From: Streptomyces sp. NBC_00414
Lineage (GTDB): Bacteria > Actinomycetota > Actinomycetes > Streptomycetales > Streptomycetaceae
Direction of reading: 5' to 3'
Assembly: GCF_036038375.1 (NCBI RefSeq)
Contig: NZ_CP107935.1
Location: 9,734,001-9,798,000 of the forward strand
DNA length: 64,000 nucleotides
Each line of letters starts with the position of its first letter. The stretch's first letter is position 1. Below, in pieces: positions 1 to 8,789 of this stretch. The notes under the pieces are model-generated. The model was not told the DNA's origin and did no database searches. It worked only from the letters and a program-made list of their open reading frames with translations. Position numbers and translations under genes: made by a program.

Positions 1-342
1 CGGGCGGGAGCCCGTGCTCTCATGCCAACTGCCTCTGCTTCCAACGTTGTACAGACTGAAGCTCCGAGCCGCCACCCTTCCTCACCCTAGGCCGTGTCCG
101 CACAGTCCCGTCGTCCGCCCGGAGGCGTGCCAGGCGTCGCGGGGCAGGTGGGACTTTGTGGACACGGTCCGGGGACTTCCGCCGGGTCTCCGTGAGGTAG
201 GGGCCGGCGTTCGGTGTGCGTGCTCGGCGTGGTGCGAAGGGCCATGTGGCGGGGCCACCTGTCCCCTCGCACCGTGCGCCGGGGGTGCCTGCCGCGCGTC
301 GCGACGCCACGGAGTTCCGTCGGTGACTCCCAAGGAGGATTC
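1..342. other. Upstream region of the GH2 gene
   Basis: No convincing gene is seen here. Open frames on both strands are short or overlap each other and lack ribosome binding sites. The only clear signal is the ribosome binding site AAGGAGG just before the GTG at 343. The region presumably holds the promoter of the glycosidase gene, but I cannot place its -35/-10 boxes. Confidence 0.5.
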
Positions 343-2946
343 GTGCGCATCAGACCACTCAGAAATCGGCTCGCCCTGCTCGTCGCGGCCTTACTCGGTG
401 CCGCGGGACTGGCCGCCGCACCGGTCGCGACGGCCGTGGAGGAGCCTCCCGAGGTCCACGGCCTGAAGGGTGAGTACTACACCCAGTCCGCCCCCGGCGC
501 CTTCGACTTCGACGAACTCAAAGCCACCGGCATGGACGCGCGACTCGACTTCGACAACCTGGAGTCGCGTCTGCGTTCCGCGACCGGGAAGTCGGACGAC
601 GTCAGCGTCCGCTGGACCGGCCGGATCGTGCCGGAGAAGACCGGTCCCACCACCTTCTCCATCATCGGGGACAACGGCTTCCGGCTGTGGGTGGACGGGA
701 AACTCACCATCGACCACTGGGTCGACGACTGGGACCGCGAACAGAGTGCGGAACCGGTGGAGCTGACCGCGGGCAAGGCCTACGACATCAAGGTCGAGTA
801 CTTCGAGCACTACGGAGGCTCCAACCTCCACCTGCGCTGGACTCCGCCCGGCGGCGCCAAGACGGCCGTTCCCCAGTCGGCGTTCCTGCTGCCCGCGGGC
901 TACGACTACGACGGCGCCATCGCCACCACGGTCCTGGAGACCGGCCGCACGCTGCGGCTCGACTTCGCCCAGAAGCTCAAGGCACCCCCGGCCGGTCTCA
1001 CCGACCACCTGGACGCGGTGATCGGCGGCGCCACCTGGCCGCTCGGACGCGTCAAGCTCGACCCGGCGGACCACAGGTCCCTGCTCATCGCGCTCAAGGA
1101 GCCCGTGGTCGGCAACAAGACCGGCACCGCGCGCGGCACCGCCGATGTGCGCTACGACGGAGCGGGGGGCCTCTCCGCGGAGGACGGCAACGTTGTCAAG
1201 TCCTTCTGGAGCAGCGGCACCAACCTCTCGACCCACCAGCTGAGCACCAAGTGGGGCAAGGACGTCACCCCGGCCAACGCCCACCGCGAGTACCCGCGGC
1301 CGCAGCTCACCCGCGACGACTGGAAGAACCTCAACGGCTCCTGGCAGTTCGCGGCGGCCGAGGCGGGGGAGCAGCCCCCGGTGGGCCGGAACCTCGCCGA
1401 GAAGATCCTCGTCCCGTACCCCGTCGAGTCCCAGCTCTCGGGCATCGAGCGGCACGAGGACCGGATGTGGTACCGGCGCACCTTCACCGTCCCGAAGGAC
1501 TGGAAGATCGGCTCGAAGCAGCGCCTGCGGCTCAACTTCGGCGCGGTCGACTGGCGCTCCGAGGTCTACGTCAACGGCACCAAGGTCGCCGATCACCAGG
1601 GCGGCTACGACAAGTTCAGCGCCGATGTCACCGACGCCCTCAAGCCGGGCCGTACCCAGGAGCTGATCGTCGGCGTCTACGACCCGACGGACGCCGCGAA
1701 CGGCGAGAACCCGCCCATCGGCAAGCAGCGTCTCGACCCGAGCGGCATCTGGTACACGCCGTCCTCCGGCATCTGGCAGACCGTGTGGATGGAGCCCGTC
1801 GCCGCCGACCACGTCGACTCGCTCGCCCTCACCCCGGACGTGGCCGCGGGCACGCTGACGGTCGCACCGAAGGGCGTACGCGACGGAGTACCGGTCACCG
1901 CGACCGCGTACGAGGGCAAGCGCAAGGTGGCCACCGTCTCCGGCCGCACGGGCGGACCGCTCACCCTGAGGATCCGTGACGCGCGGCTGTGGTCGCCGGA
2001 CGACCCGTTCCTGTACGACCTCAAGGTCAAGGTCGGATCCGACCGCGTCAGCAGCTACTTCGGCATGCGGTCCATCTCCGTCGAGAACGTCGGAGGAACC
2101 CCTCGCACGGTCCTCAACGGCAAGCCGGTCTTCATGATGGCCACCCTCGACCAGGGCTTCTGGCCCGACGGCCTGCACACCGCCCCGAGCGACAAGGCAT
2201 TGGCCCACGACCTCAAGATGCACAAGGAGATGGGCTTCAACTCGGTCCGCAAGCACATCAAGGTCGAACCCGACCGGTGGTTCTACTGGGCCGACAGGCT
2301 CGGCCTGATGGTGTGGCAGGACATGCCGGCCATGACGGCGGGCGTCAACCCGTCCGCCACCGCCCGCGCCGGCTACGAGCGCGAGATGAAGCAGATGATC
2401 GACGAACACATCAGCAGTCCGTCGATCGTCATGTGGGTCACCTTCAACGAAGGGTGGGGCCAGTACGACGTGGGCCGCATCGCCGAACAGGCCAAGGCCT
2501 GGGACCCGACACGCCTGGTCAACAACCAGTCGGGCCTCAACCTCGGCGCCGACGGCGGCACGGGCGACATCATGGACGAGCACGGCTACCCGAGCCCCGC
2601 CCTGCCGCCGCATCCGGACGGCAGACGGGCCCAGGTCATGGGTGAGTACGGCGGCCTCGGCCTGGCCGTGCCCGGACACGCCTGGTCGGTGCAGCAGTCC
2701 TATGTCGACGTCGACCCGGCCACGTACACCGACGACTACCTCACCAAGCTCGCCGAGGTGCACGCCCTGGCCTGCGAGGGCGGCAACGGCGCGGTGTACA
2801 CCCAGATCGCGGACGTCGAGGGCGAACTCAACGGGCTGCTCACCTACGACCGCGCGGTCGTCAAGCCCGATGTGAAGCGGCTCAAGGCGGCCCACGAGGC
2901 CCTGATCGACGACGTGTCCCGGGCGACTCCCGCGGGCTGCGTCTGA
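343..2946 (+). CDS. Secreted PA14-domain GH2 beta-galactosidase/glucuronidase-like hydrolase
   Basis: A secreted glycoside hydrolase of 867 aa. The start is GTG 343, 5 nt after AAGGAGG, and it gives a normal signal peptide (RIRPLRNR followed by a hydrophobic stretch and AAAPVATA). An upstream in-frame ATG at 214 would add 43 residues before the signal peptide and is less likely. A PA14-type domain (GEYYTQ, SIIGDNGFRLWVDGKL, LHLRWTPPGG) fills roughly residues 45-180. The GH2 part follows: sugar-binding domain (WYRRTFTVP), Ig-like domain, and TIM barrel with MWVTFNEGWG (general acid/base Glu about 703) and VMGEYGG (likely nucleophile Glu about 768). The substrate is unknown; PA14 domains usually bind carbohydrate. 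It stands alone, and a hairpin follows before the convergent toxin-antitoxin pair. Confidence 0.9.
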   Translation: MRIRPLRNRLALLVAALLGAAGLAAAPVATAVEEPPEVHGLKGEYYTQSAPGAFDFDELKATGMDARLDFDNLESRLRSATGKSDDVSVRWTGRIVPEKTGPTTFSIIGDNGFRLWVDGKLTIDHWVDDWDREQSAEPVELTAGKAYDIKVEYFEHYGGSNLHLRWTPPGGAKTAVPQSAFLLPAGYDYDGAIATTVLETGRTLRLDFAQKLKAPPAGLTDHLDAVIGGATWPLGRVKLDPADHRSLLIALKEPVVGNKTGTARGTADVRYDGAGGLSAEDGNVVKSFWSSGTNLSTHQLSTKWGKDVTPANAHREYPRPQLTRDDWKNLNGSWQFAAAEAGEQPPVGRNLAEKILVPYPVESQLSGIERHEDRMWYRRTFTVPKDWKIGSKQRLRLNFGAVDWRSEVYVNGTKVADHQGGYDKFSADVTDALKPGRTQELIVGVYDPTDAANGENPPIGKQRLDPSGIWYTPSSGIWQTVWMEPVAADHVDSLALTPDVAAGTLTVAPKGVRDGVPVTATAYEGKRKVATVSGRTGGPLTLRIRDARLWSPDDPFLYDLKVKVGSDRVSSYFGMRSISVENVGGTPRTVLNGKPVFMMATLDQGFWPDGLHTAPSDKALAHDLKMHKEMGFNSVRKHIKVEPDRWFYWADRLGLMVWQDMPAMTAGVNPSATARAGYEREMKQMIDEHISSPSIVMWVTFNEGWGQYDVGRIAEQAKAWDPTRLVNNQSGLNLGADGGTGDIMDEHGYPSPALPPHPDGRRAQVMGEYGGLGLAVPGHAWSVQQSYVDVDPATYTDDYLTKLAEVHALACEGGNGAVYTQIADVEGELNGLLTYDRAVVKPDVKRLKAAHEALIDDVSRATPAGCV

Positions 2947-2951
2947 TACCC

Positions 2952-2995
2952 GGGCCGCCCGGCGGAACGCCTCCCCGCCGATCGCCGGGCGGCCC
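2952..2995. terminator. Bidirectional hairpin terminator
   Basis: A perfect 13-bp GC-rich stem (2952-2964 with 2983-2995, GGGCCGCCCGGCG and its complement) lies between the stop of the GH2 gene and the stop of the convergent Doc-like gene. It can serve both strands. Confidence 0.75.
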
Positions 2996-3013
2996 CGGCC
3001 ACGTCGAACCCCG

Positions 3014-3385
3014 TCAGATCCGCCAGGTACGTATCCGGTCGGCGGCCTGGTAGACGGTGGCCTTGCGGGCCTGGATGTCACGCACCAGCTCGACCAGTGC
3101 CCCGTAAGGCGGATCGATGCCCTCGGCGGAGGTGTGCATGTAGGCGACGGCGACCTGGCAGGCGTACAGGGAGTTCCGGTACGGCAGGGGCTCCAGCCGG
3201 ACGATCGTGTGCAGGAGCGCCGCCGCCCGCCAGGCCGCGTCCGGTGTGGCGAGGCCGGGGCGCGGGATGCGGGTCTTGTGGCGGGCGACCGCGGCCACCA
3301 GGGCGGAGTAGTCCCCGACGGTCACGTCCTCGGGAACGGCCTGCTCCTGGATGTCGAGCAGCCAGGCGATGTCGACATGGAGCAT
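3014..3385 (-). CDS. Doc/Fic-fold toxin-like protein with degenerate motif
   Basis: A 123-aa protein with the size and helix pattern of Doc-type Fic toxins, encoded after a small antitoxin-like gene with a one-base TGATG overlap. The segment ALLHTIVRLEP...YRNSLYA (about residues 56-75) aligns with the Doc active-site region (ALLHG..R.HPF.DGNKRTA). The catalytic His is Glu, the acidic residue is Tyr, and the NKR part is N-S-L. The fold call rests on this alignment by eye. Doc proteins phosphorylate EF-Tu and most Fic proteins AMPylate; this member lacks the residues for either reaction, so activity is doubtful. Either the family has diverged or only the regulatory role remains. Confidence 0.65.
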   Translation of the reverse strand: MLHVDIAWLLDIQEQAVPEDVTVGDYSALVAAVARHKTRIPRPGLATPDAAWRAAALLHTIVRLEPLPYRNSLYACQVAVAYMHTSAEGIDPPYGALVELVRDIQARKATVYQAADRIRTWRI

Positions 3386-3624
3386 CAGGCGGCTTCGGCT
3401 CCCTGTCGGTGACCGGCCGGGGGGATCTCGTCCGGGAAGGCCTCGTCGAACTCGGCGCGCTGCGTCTCGCCCCAGGAGACGGCGTAGCGCACGAACTGCT
3501 GGCGCTGGCGCTCGCGGAGTGACAGGTCGTGGACGTACTGCTTGAGGGAGGTGCCGGCGGCGGCCGCGGCGGCCCGCAGTTCCTGCATCTCCTCGTCGCT
3601 GTAGGTGATGTTCAAGGACGGCAT
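3385..3624 (-). CDS. Antitoxin-like small DNA-binding protein
   Basis: A 79-aa protein beginning MPSLNITYSDEEMQELR. The N-terminal beta strand followed by helices (ITYSDEEM, GTSLKQYVHDL) resembles ribbon-helix-helix antitoxins, and the acidic C-terminal part (EFDEAFPDEIPP) fits a toxin-neutralising tail. The start at 3624 is supported by a promoter whose -10 box lies 6 nt before the ATG, which implies a leaderless mRNA. It is the first gene of the pair and probably represses its own promoter, where GGTACC repeats occur. Confidence 0.7.
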   Translation of the reverse strand: MPSLNITYSDEEMQELRAAAAAAGTSLKQYVHDLSLRERQRQQFVRYAVSWGETQRAEFDEAFPDEIPPAGHRQGAEAA

Positions 3625-3630
3625 GGGGGA

Positions 3631-3660
3631 ATGGTACCTAGTTGGTACCAGGGTGGGCAA
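3631..3660 (-). promoter_or_regulatory. Promoter/operator of the toxin-antitoxin pair
   Basis: Reading the minus strand: TTGCCC (3660-3655), an 18-bp spacer, TACCAT (3636-3631), then 6 nt to the ATG at 3624, so transcription likely starts at the start codon. Two GGTACC palindromes occur in the spacer and over the -10 box, a good place for autorepression. Confidence 0.65.
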
Positions 3661-3797
3661 CCGAGTCCCTACCGAGTCCCTACCGGGGAGGGGGGATGTC
3701 GTTGTCCGCGCGCCGGTCCTTCCCGGGGTGCTGAAGTGGGGTGGGAGGGTCAGGGTGGAGGTGTGGGGGTGGGCTTTTCAGGCTGGGAGGCGTTGTG

Positions 3798-6275
3798 GTG
3801 GGTGCCGCGTCCGACCCGTTCGTGCACGTCAAAGGTGCCTCCGAGCACAATCTGAAGAACGTCGACGTGGACGTGCCGCGTGACGCGATGGTCGCCTTCA
3901 CCGGGATCTCCGGCTCGGGCAAGTCCTCGCTGGCCTTCGGCACGCTCTACGCCGAGGCTCAGCGCCGGTACTTCGAGTCCGTCGCGCCGTACGCCCGCCG
4001 TCTCCTCCAGCAGGTCGGCGCGCCGCACGTCCAGGAGATTTCCGGGCTGCCGCCCGCCGTCGCCCTGCAACAGCGGCACGGCGCCCCCAGCTCACGGTCC
4101 ACGGTCGGCACCCTGACCACGCTGAGCAACCTGCTGCGCATCTTGTACTCGCGTGCCGGCACCCATCCGCCCGGGTCCCCGCGGCTCGCCGCCGAGGCGT
4201 TCTCGCCGAACACCGCCGCCGGTGCCTGCACGCGGTGCCACGGGCTGGGGGCCACCGTCGACGTCGCCGACGACCTGCTCGTACCGGACCCCTCCCTGAG
4301 CATCCGCGAAGGCGCCATCGCGGCCTGGCCCGGTGCCTGGCAGGGCGCCAACCTGCGCAGTGTCGTCAGCGGTCTGGGCATCGACATCGACAAGCCGTGG
4401 CGCAAACTCCGGAAGAAGGACCGAGACTGGCTGCTCCACACCGACGAGCAGCCGTCCGTCCTCATCGAGCCGGAGCGCGACCGCGTCGACTACGGCTACC
4501 ACGGCAAGTTCTGGAGCGCCCGCGCCCACGTCATGCACGTCCTCGCCGACTCCAAGAGCGAGCGGATGCGGGAACGGGCGCTGCGCTTCGTCCGGAGCGT
4601 GCCCTGTCCGGAGTGCGGGGGCAGCGGCCTGCGGCGGGAGGCTCTGGCCGTGACCTTCGCCGGCCGGTCCATCGCCGAGGTCAACGCGATGCCCCTCACC
4701 GAGGTCGTCGCGCTGCTGCGGCCCGTCGCGGAGCTGCCCGCGGCCGAGGCGGCCACCACGGCGGACCCGGACGCGGAGAGGAACGAGGTCGCGGTACGGA
4801 TCTGCGCGGACCTGGTCGCCCGTATCGAGGTGCTGCTCGGCCTGGGCCTCGGCTACCTCGGTCTGGGGCGCCGCTCCACGACCCTGTCGCCCGGCGAGGC
4901 GCAACGGCTGCGTATCGCCACCCAGTTGCGTTCGGGCCTGTTCGGCGTCGTCTACGTACTCGACGAGCCGTCCGCCGGACTCCACCCGGCCGACGCGGAG
5001 CCGCTCCTGGACGTCCTGGACCGGCTCAAGGCGTCGGGCAACTCGCTCTTCGTCGTGGAGCACGACATGGATGTGGTGCGTCGGGCGGACTGGGTGGTGG
5101 ACATCGGCCCCGGGGCGGGCGAGAGCGGCGGCCGTGTCCTGTACAGCGGCCCGGTGCCCGGCCTCGAACAGGTCCCGGAGTCGGCCACCGGCCGGCATCT
5201 GTTCGGACACGTCCCGCCGACCGGGCACCGTCCGCGCAAGCCGCAGGGCCGGCTGCGGCTGAGCGGCGTCTCCCGACACAACCTGCGGGACGTCTCGGTC
5301 GACGTACCGCTGCAGGTGCTGACAGCGGTGACCGGTGTGTCCGGATCCGGGAAGTCGACGCTGGTGACACAGGTGCTCGCCGAGGTCGTACGCCGCCACC
5401 TCGGCCAGAGCCCGGAGGCGACCGAGGACGAGGACGAGGGCGCGGAACTGGAGGTCGACCTGCGGGACGTGTCGGGCCTCGAATCCTTCGACCGGCTGGT
5501 ACGGGTCGACCAGCGGCCCATCGGCCGGACACCCCGCTCCAACCTGGCGACCTACACGGGCCTGTTCGACGCGGTCCGCAAGCTGTACGCGGCGACCGAC
5601 GAGGCACGGGCGCGCGGGTACTCGGCGGGGCGGTTCTCCTTCAACGTCGCGGAGGGCCGCTGCGAGACCTGCCAGGGCGAGGGGTTCGTCGAGGTCGAGC
5701 TGCTGTTCCTGCCCGGCACGTACGCCCCGTGCCCGGCCTGCCACGGCGCGCGGTACGACGCCGAGACGCTCGAAGTGACGTACCGGGGCAGGAGCATCGC
5801 GGACGTGCTGGCCATGACCGTCGACGATGCCGCCGGATTCCTCGCCGACCTTCCCGCCGCGTCCCGGAGCCTGGAGACGCTGCGGGAAGTGGGCCTGGGA
5901 TACCTGCGGCTGGGCCAGCCCGCGACGGAGCTGAGCGGCGGGGAGGCCCAACGCATCAAACTCTCCACGGAGTTGCAGCGCGCCCGCCGCGGACACGCGC
6001 TGTACCTCCTCGACGAGCCGACGGCCGGGCTCCACCCCGCCGATATCGCCCTGCTACTGCGCCAGTTGCACCGGCTCGTCGACGCGGGCAACACGGTCGT
6101 CCTGGTCGAGCACGACCTGGACACGATCGCCACCGCCGACTGGATCATCGACCTGGGCCCGGGCGGCGGCGACGCGGGCGGCCGGGTGATCGCCGAAGGC
6201 CCTCCGGCCAAGGTGGCGAGATCACGACGCAGCGCGACGGCACCGTACCTGGCACGGCGGCTGGCGGGTTCCTGA
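3798..6275 (+). CDS. UvrA2-like ABC-ATPase (excinuclease A family)
   Basis: An 825-aa UvrA-family protein with duplicated ABC modules. The first Walker A is GISGSGKSS (about residue 36) with signature LSPGEAQRL; the second is GVSGSGKST with LSGGEAQRI. Zinc-binding motifs are CTRCHG, CPECGG and CETCQG...CPACHG. It is shorter than housekeeping UvrA (about 940-1000 aa). The stretch after the first Walker A looks like the UvrA2/DrrC class, which lacks the UvrB-binding domain and is tied to DNA damage or DNA-binding drug tolerance rather than standard excision repair. GTG 3798 was chosen because GGGAGG ends 7 nt upstream; GTG 3795 is an alternative. It converges with mraY. Confidence 0.88.
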   Translation: MGAASDPFVHVKGASEHNLKNVDVDVPRDAMVAFTGISGSGKSSLAFGTLYAEAQRRYFESVAPYARRLLQQVGAPHVQEISGLPPAVALQQRHGAPSSRSTVGTLTTLSNLLRILYSRAGTHPPGSPRLAAEAFSPNTAAGACTRCHGLGATVDVADDLLVPDPSLSIREGAIAAWPGAWQGANLRSVVSGLGIDIDKPWRKLRKKDRDWLLHTDEQPSVLIEPERDRVDYGYHGKFWSARAHVMHVLADSKSERMRERALRFVRSVPCPECGGSGLRREALAVTFAGRSIAEVNAMPLTEVVALLRPVAELPAAEAATTADPDAERNEVAVRICADLVARIEVLLGLGLGYLGLGRRSTTLSPGEAQRLRIATQLRSGLFGVVYVLDEPSAGLHPADAEPLLDVLDRLKASGNSLFVVEHDMDVVRRADWVVDIGPGAGESGGRVLYSGPVPGLEQVPESATGRHLFGHVPPTGHRPRKPQGRLRLSGVSRHNLRDVSVDVPLQVLTAVTGVSGSGKSTLVTQVLAEVVRRHLGQSPEATEDEDEGAELEVDLRDVSGLESFDRLVRVDQRPIGRTPRSNLATYTGLFDAVRKLYAATDEARARGYSAGRFSFNVAEGRCETCQGEGFVEVELLFLPGTYAPCPACHGARYDAETLEVTYRGRSIADVLAMTVDDAAGFLADLPAASRSLETLREVGLGYLRLGQPATELSGGEAQRIKLSTELQRARRGHALYLLDEPTAGLHPADIALLLRQLHRLVDAGNTVVLVEHDLDTIATADWIIDLGPGGGDAGGRVIAEGPPAKVARSRRSATAPYLARRLAGS

Positions 6276-6306
6276 ACCGCCTCCCAGGCGGGCCGGGGCA
6301 GTGCCC

Positions 6307-7374
6307 TCAGCTCGCCGCCCAGCCCGCGTAGAACACGCCGATGCCGACGATGACGCATATGCCCTGGATGGTCCAGAAGCGGACCACCACCAGGACCTCC
6401 GACCAGCCCTTGAGTTCGAAGTGGTGTTGCAGCGGGGCCATTTTGAAGACCCGCTTGCCGGTCAGCTTGAAGGAGCCGACCTGGATGACCACGGACAGGG
6501 TGATCAGGACGAAGAGGCCGCCCAGCAGGGCGAGCAGCAGCTGGGTGCGGGAGCAGATCGCGAGGCCGGCCAGTGCGCCGCCGAGGGCGAGCGAACCGGT
6601 GTCACCCATGAAGATCTTGGCGGGAGAGGTGTTCCACCACAGGAACCCGATGCACGCGCCCATCAGCGCGGAGGCGACGACGGCCAGGTCGAGCGGATCC
6701 CGTACCTCGATACAGGAACCGGGGTCGGTGAGGGTCATGGCGTTGGCGCACGAGTTCTGGAACTGCCACAGACCGATGAAGGTGTAACCGGCGAGGACCA
6801 TGGCCGAGGCGCCGGTCGCCAGGCCGTCCAGGCCGTCGGTGAGGTTCACCCCGTTGGACATGGCCAGGATCATGAACAGGGCCCATACGACGAACAGCAC
6901 CGGCCCGATGGTCCAGCCGAAGTCGGTCACGAACGACAGCTTCAGCGATGCCGGTGTCAGGCCGCGGTCGTCGGCGAACCGGATGGCCAGGACGGCGAAC
7001 AGGATGCCGACGATCAGCTGGCCGGCCATCTTCGCCCCGGCCCGCAGCCCCAGCGAACGCCGCTTCACGATCTTGATGTAGTCGTCGAGGAAGCCGACGA
7101 CTCCCATGCCCGCCATCAGGAACAGCACCAGGACACCGGGAAACGTCGGTGCCTCGCCGGTGATGACCTTGGTCAGGACGTACGCGGCGATGGTGGCCAG
7201 GATGAAGGCGATACCGCCCATGGTGGGCGTGCCGCGCTTACCGTGGTGGCCGCGGGGACCGTCGTCGCGGATGAACTGGCCGTACCCCTTCCGGGCCAGC
7301 AGCTTGATCAGCAGTGGTGTCCCGCCGAGGGTCAGGAACAGGCCTATGGCCCCGGCAAACAGGATCTGGTTCAT
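6307..7374 (-). CDS. mraY: Phospho-N-acetylmuramoyl-pentapeptide transferase (isolated copy)
   Basis: A polytopic membrane enzyme of 355 aa that makes lipid I from UDP-MurNAc-pentapeptide and undecaprenyl phosphate. Family motifs are present: TPTMGG near the N-terminus, the Asp-Asp motif in GFLDDYIKI, NLTDGLDGLA, and FMGDTGSLALGG; about ten membrane segments. Length is normal and all motif acids are intact, so it should be active. It does not lie in a division/cell-wall cluster: the neighbours are a UvrA-like gene and a saccharopine-dehydrogenase-like gene. It is therefore probably a second copy; the dcw-cluster copy is expected elsewhere. A paralogue could help tolerate MraY inhibitors. Confidence 0.93.
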   Translation of the reverse strand: MNQILFAGAIGLFLTLGGTPLLIKLLARKGYGQFIRDDGPRGHHGKRGTPTMGGIAFILATIAAYVLTKVITGEAPTFPGVLVLFLMAGMGVVGFLDDYIKIVKRRSLGLRAGAKMAGQLIVGILFAVLAIRFADDRGLTPASLKLSFVTDFGWTIGPVLFVVWALFMILAMSNGVNLTDGLDGLATGASAMVLAGYTFIGLWQFQNSCANAMTLTDPGSCIEVRDPLDLAVVASALMGACIGFLWWNTSPAKIFMGDTGSLALGGALAGLAICSRTQLLLALLGGLFVLITLSVVIQVGSFKLTGKRVFKMAPLQHHFELKGWSEVLVVVRFWTIQGICVIVGIGVFYAGWAAS

Positions 7375-7512
7375 CGGACGGCGGTTTTCCCCTCGGCTGC
7401 GTTCCCGTGCGTGACGGCCGCACCGTTACGGGCGGCCGTCGCAGCCCACACCCTATGCATAGAACCAAACGCTGTGAGCCGGTGGGTAGTTGAGGTGAAG
7501 CACCACCGACGG

Positions 7513-8547
7513 CTACTTCGTCGTCGAGCAGATGATGTGCGGGGCGAGCGCGTCGAGGAAGTCGGGTGCGTCGAAGATCTCGCCCGCTGAGGCGACACCG
7601 GCTTTCCTGATCCGTCCATCCAGGATGCGCTGGACGGCCTCCACGGCGAGGGGCGCGGTGACGGCGTAGATGTCCTGCCCGGCGGCCGTGGCACGGCGCT
7701 CGCTGCCGCCGGAGCGTACGACTACATCGACGAGGAAGGTCTGCGCGGACCGCCCGCGCTCGTCGACGGCGGTGGGTGCCGGGGTGTCCGGGGTCCCCAG
7801 GTCACCGGCCGCCTCGGTGGTCATGTAGGTGCGCACCTCGGGGACGGACAGGTGACTGGGGACGGTGACGACATCGGCCATCGTGAACTCCCCGACGACG
7901 GCCCGGGTGCCCATCGGATCGGGGAAGGGCCAGTCGAGGGTGGGCAGGTCGTCCTGGTGGTACTCCAGCCGACCGTTCCGGTACCGGACGCGTCGGCCGT
8001 CCCGCCGTGACTGGGCGGCCCTGCCGGCGGTGCGCGTCCCCGCGGTGGGATGCCAACCGCTCAGACCGTAGGCGATGTGCACCTCGTCGGCCGCGGTCCA
8101 GTCACCCATCGCGGCGGTGACCAGCAGATCGCCGAGGCCTCCGTAGAAGGCCATCGCGGGCACGACCACTGTTCCCGCGGCACGGGCACGGTCCGCGAAG
8201 TTCGCGAACGTATCGGCGTTGGCCTCGATCTCGGCCGCCACATCGACATACGGGATCCCGGCGCGCAGGGCCGCCTCGATCACGGGGGCGGCCGTGGTCG
8301 CGAAGGGTCCGGCACAGTTGATCACCGCCGCCGCACCGGCCAGGGCGCGGTCGAGTGCGGCAGGATCGTCGACCGGGGCCGGCCGTACGTCGAGTCCGGG
8401 ACGGGATGCCGCCGCCAACGCGCGCAGTTTGCCCGCGTCGCGGCCGGAAAGCACCGGGACGAACCCGCGCTCCAGCAGCTCCGCCACCACGAACCGCCCG
8501 GTGTGCCCGTACGCGCCGAACACCACGACCGTGTGACCCGCACTCAT
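7513..8547 (-). CDS. Saccharopine dehydrogenase-like NAD(P)-dependent oxidoreductase
   Basis: A 344-aa Rossmann-fold protein. The N-terminal nucleotide-binding motif is VVVFGAYGHTGRFVVAELL, followed by INCAGPFATTAAPVIEAAL and YVDVAAE, as in saccharopine-dehydrogenase-like reductases and trans-acting enoyl reductases. The ATG at 8547 is preceded by GGGGAG at 5 nt; an in-frame start further upstream would add a low-complexity Gln/Thr/Arg tract encoded by tandem repeats and is rejected. It is divergent from an AraC-type regulator, which may control it. The substrate is unknown. Confidence 0.8.
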   Translation of the reverse strand: MSAGHTVVVFGAYGHTGRFVVAELLERGFVPVLSGRDAGKLRALAAASRPGLDVRPAPVDDPAALDRALAGAAAVINCAGPFATTAAPVIEAALRAGIPYVDVAAEIEANADTFANFADRARAAGTVVVPAMAFYGGLGDLLVTAAMGDWTAADEVHIAYGLSGWHPTAGTRTAGRAAQSRRDGRRVRYRNGRLEYHQDDLPTLDWPFPDPMGTRAVVGEFTMADVVTVPSHLSVPEVRTYMTTEAAGDLGTPDTPAPTAVDERGRSAQTFLVDVVVRSGGSERRATAAGQDIYAVTAPLAVEAVQRILDGRIRKAGVASAGEIFDAPDFLDALAPHIICSTTK

Positions 8548-8561
8548 GACTACTCCCCGTG

Positions 8562-8615
8562 CTCGCTGTGTTTGCTGTGTTCGTTGTGTTCGTTGTGCTT
8601 GCTGTGCTTGCTTGA
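8562..8615. repeat. 9-bp tandem repeats in a 5' leader
   Basis: About six imperfect copies of a 9-bp unit (TTGCTGTG/TTCGTTGTG type) lie just upstream of the oxidoreductase start at 8547, on its leader side. They are followed by short direct repeats of TCCGCTTCGG (about 8630-8662). The repeat number could vary between strains. Confidence 0.7.
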
Positions 8616-8776
8616 AAGACCCGTCAGGATCCGCTTCGGATCCGCTTTCGGTCCGCTTCGGATGTACTGCAGATGCTTTCGAGCCGTTGTGATGTGTCGG
8701 GTTCCGTTGTGGTCCGCTGTGGCCATCCTGTCGAGCGAGGGTGGCCGGCCGTGAGTGTCCGGAACGCCATGCTGCG

Positions 8777-8789
8777 TACAATTACGGAC
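8777..8789 (+). promoter_or_regulatory. -10 box of leaderless AraC-family gene
   Basis: TACAAT at 8777-8782 lies 7 nt before ATG 8790. No good ribosome binding site is present, so the mRNA is probably leaderless. A matching -35 box is not obvious. Confidence 0.55.

Noticed and set aside
391..3081. Minus-strand 896-aa open frame opposite the GH2 gene
   Set aside because: Antisense shadow: high-GC codon use leaves long open frames on the other strand. It lacks a ribosome binding site and protein motifs, while the plus strand has full GH2 motifs.
4092..6035. Long minus-strand and alternative plus-strand frames in the first UvrA-like gene
   Set aside because: Composition artefact; the real frame carries the Walker and zinc motifs.
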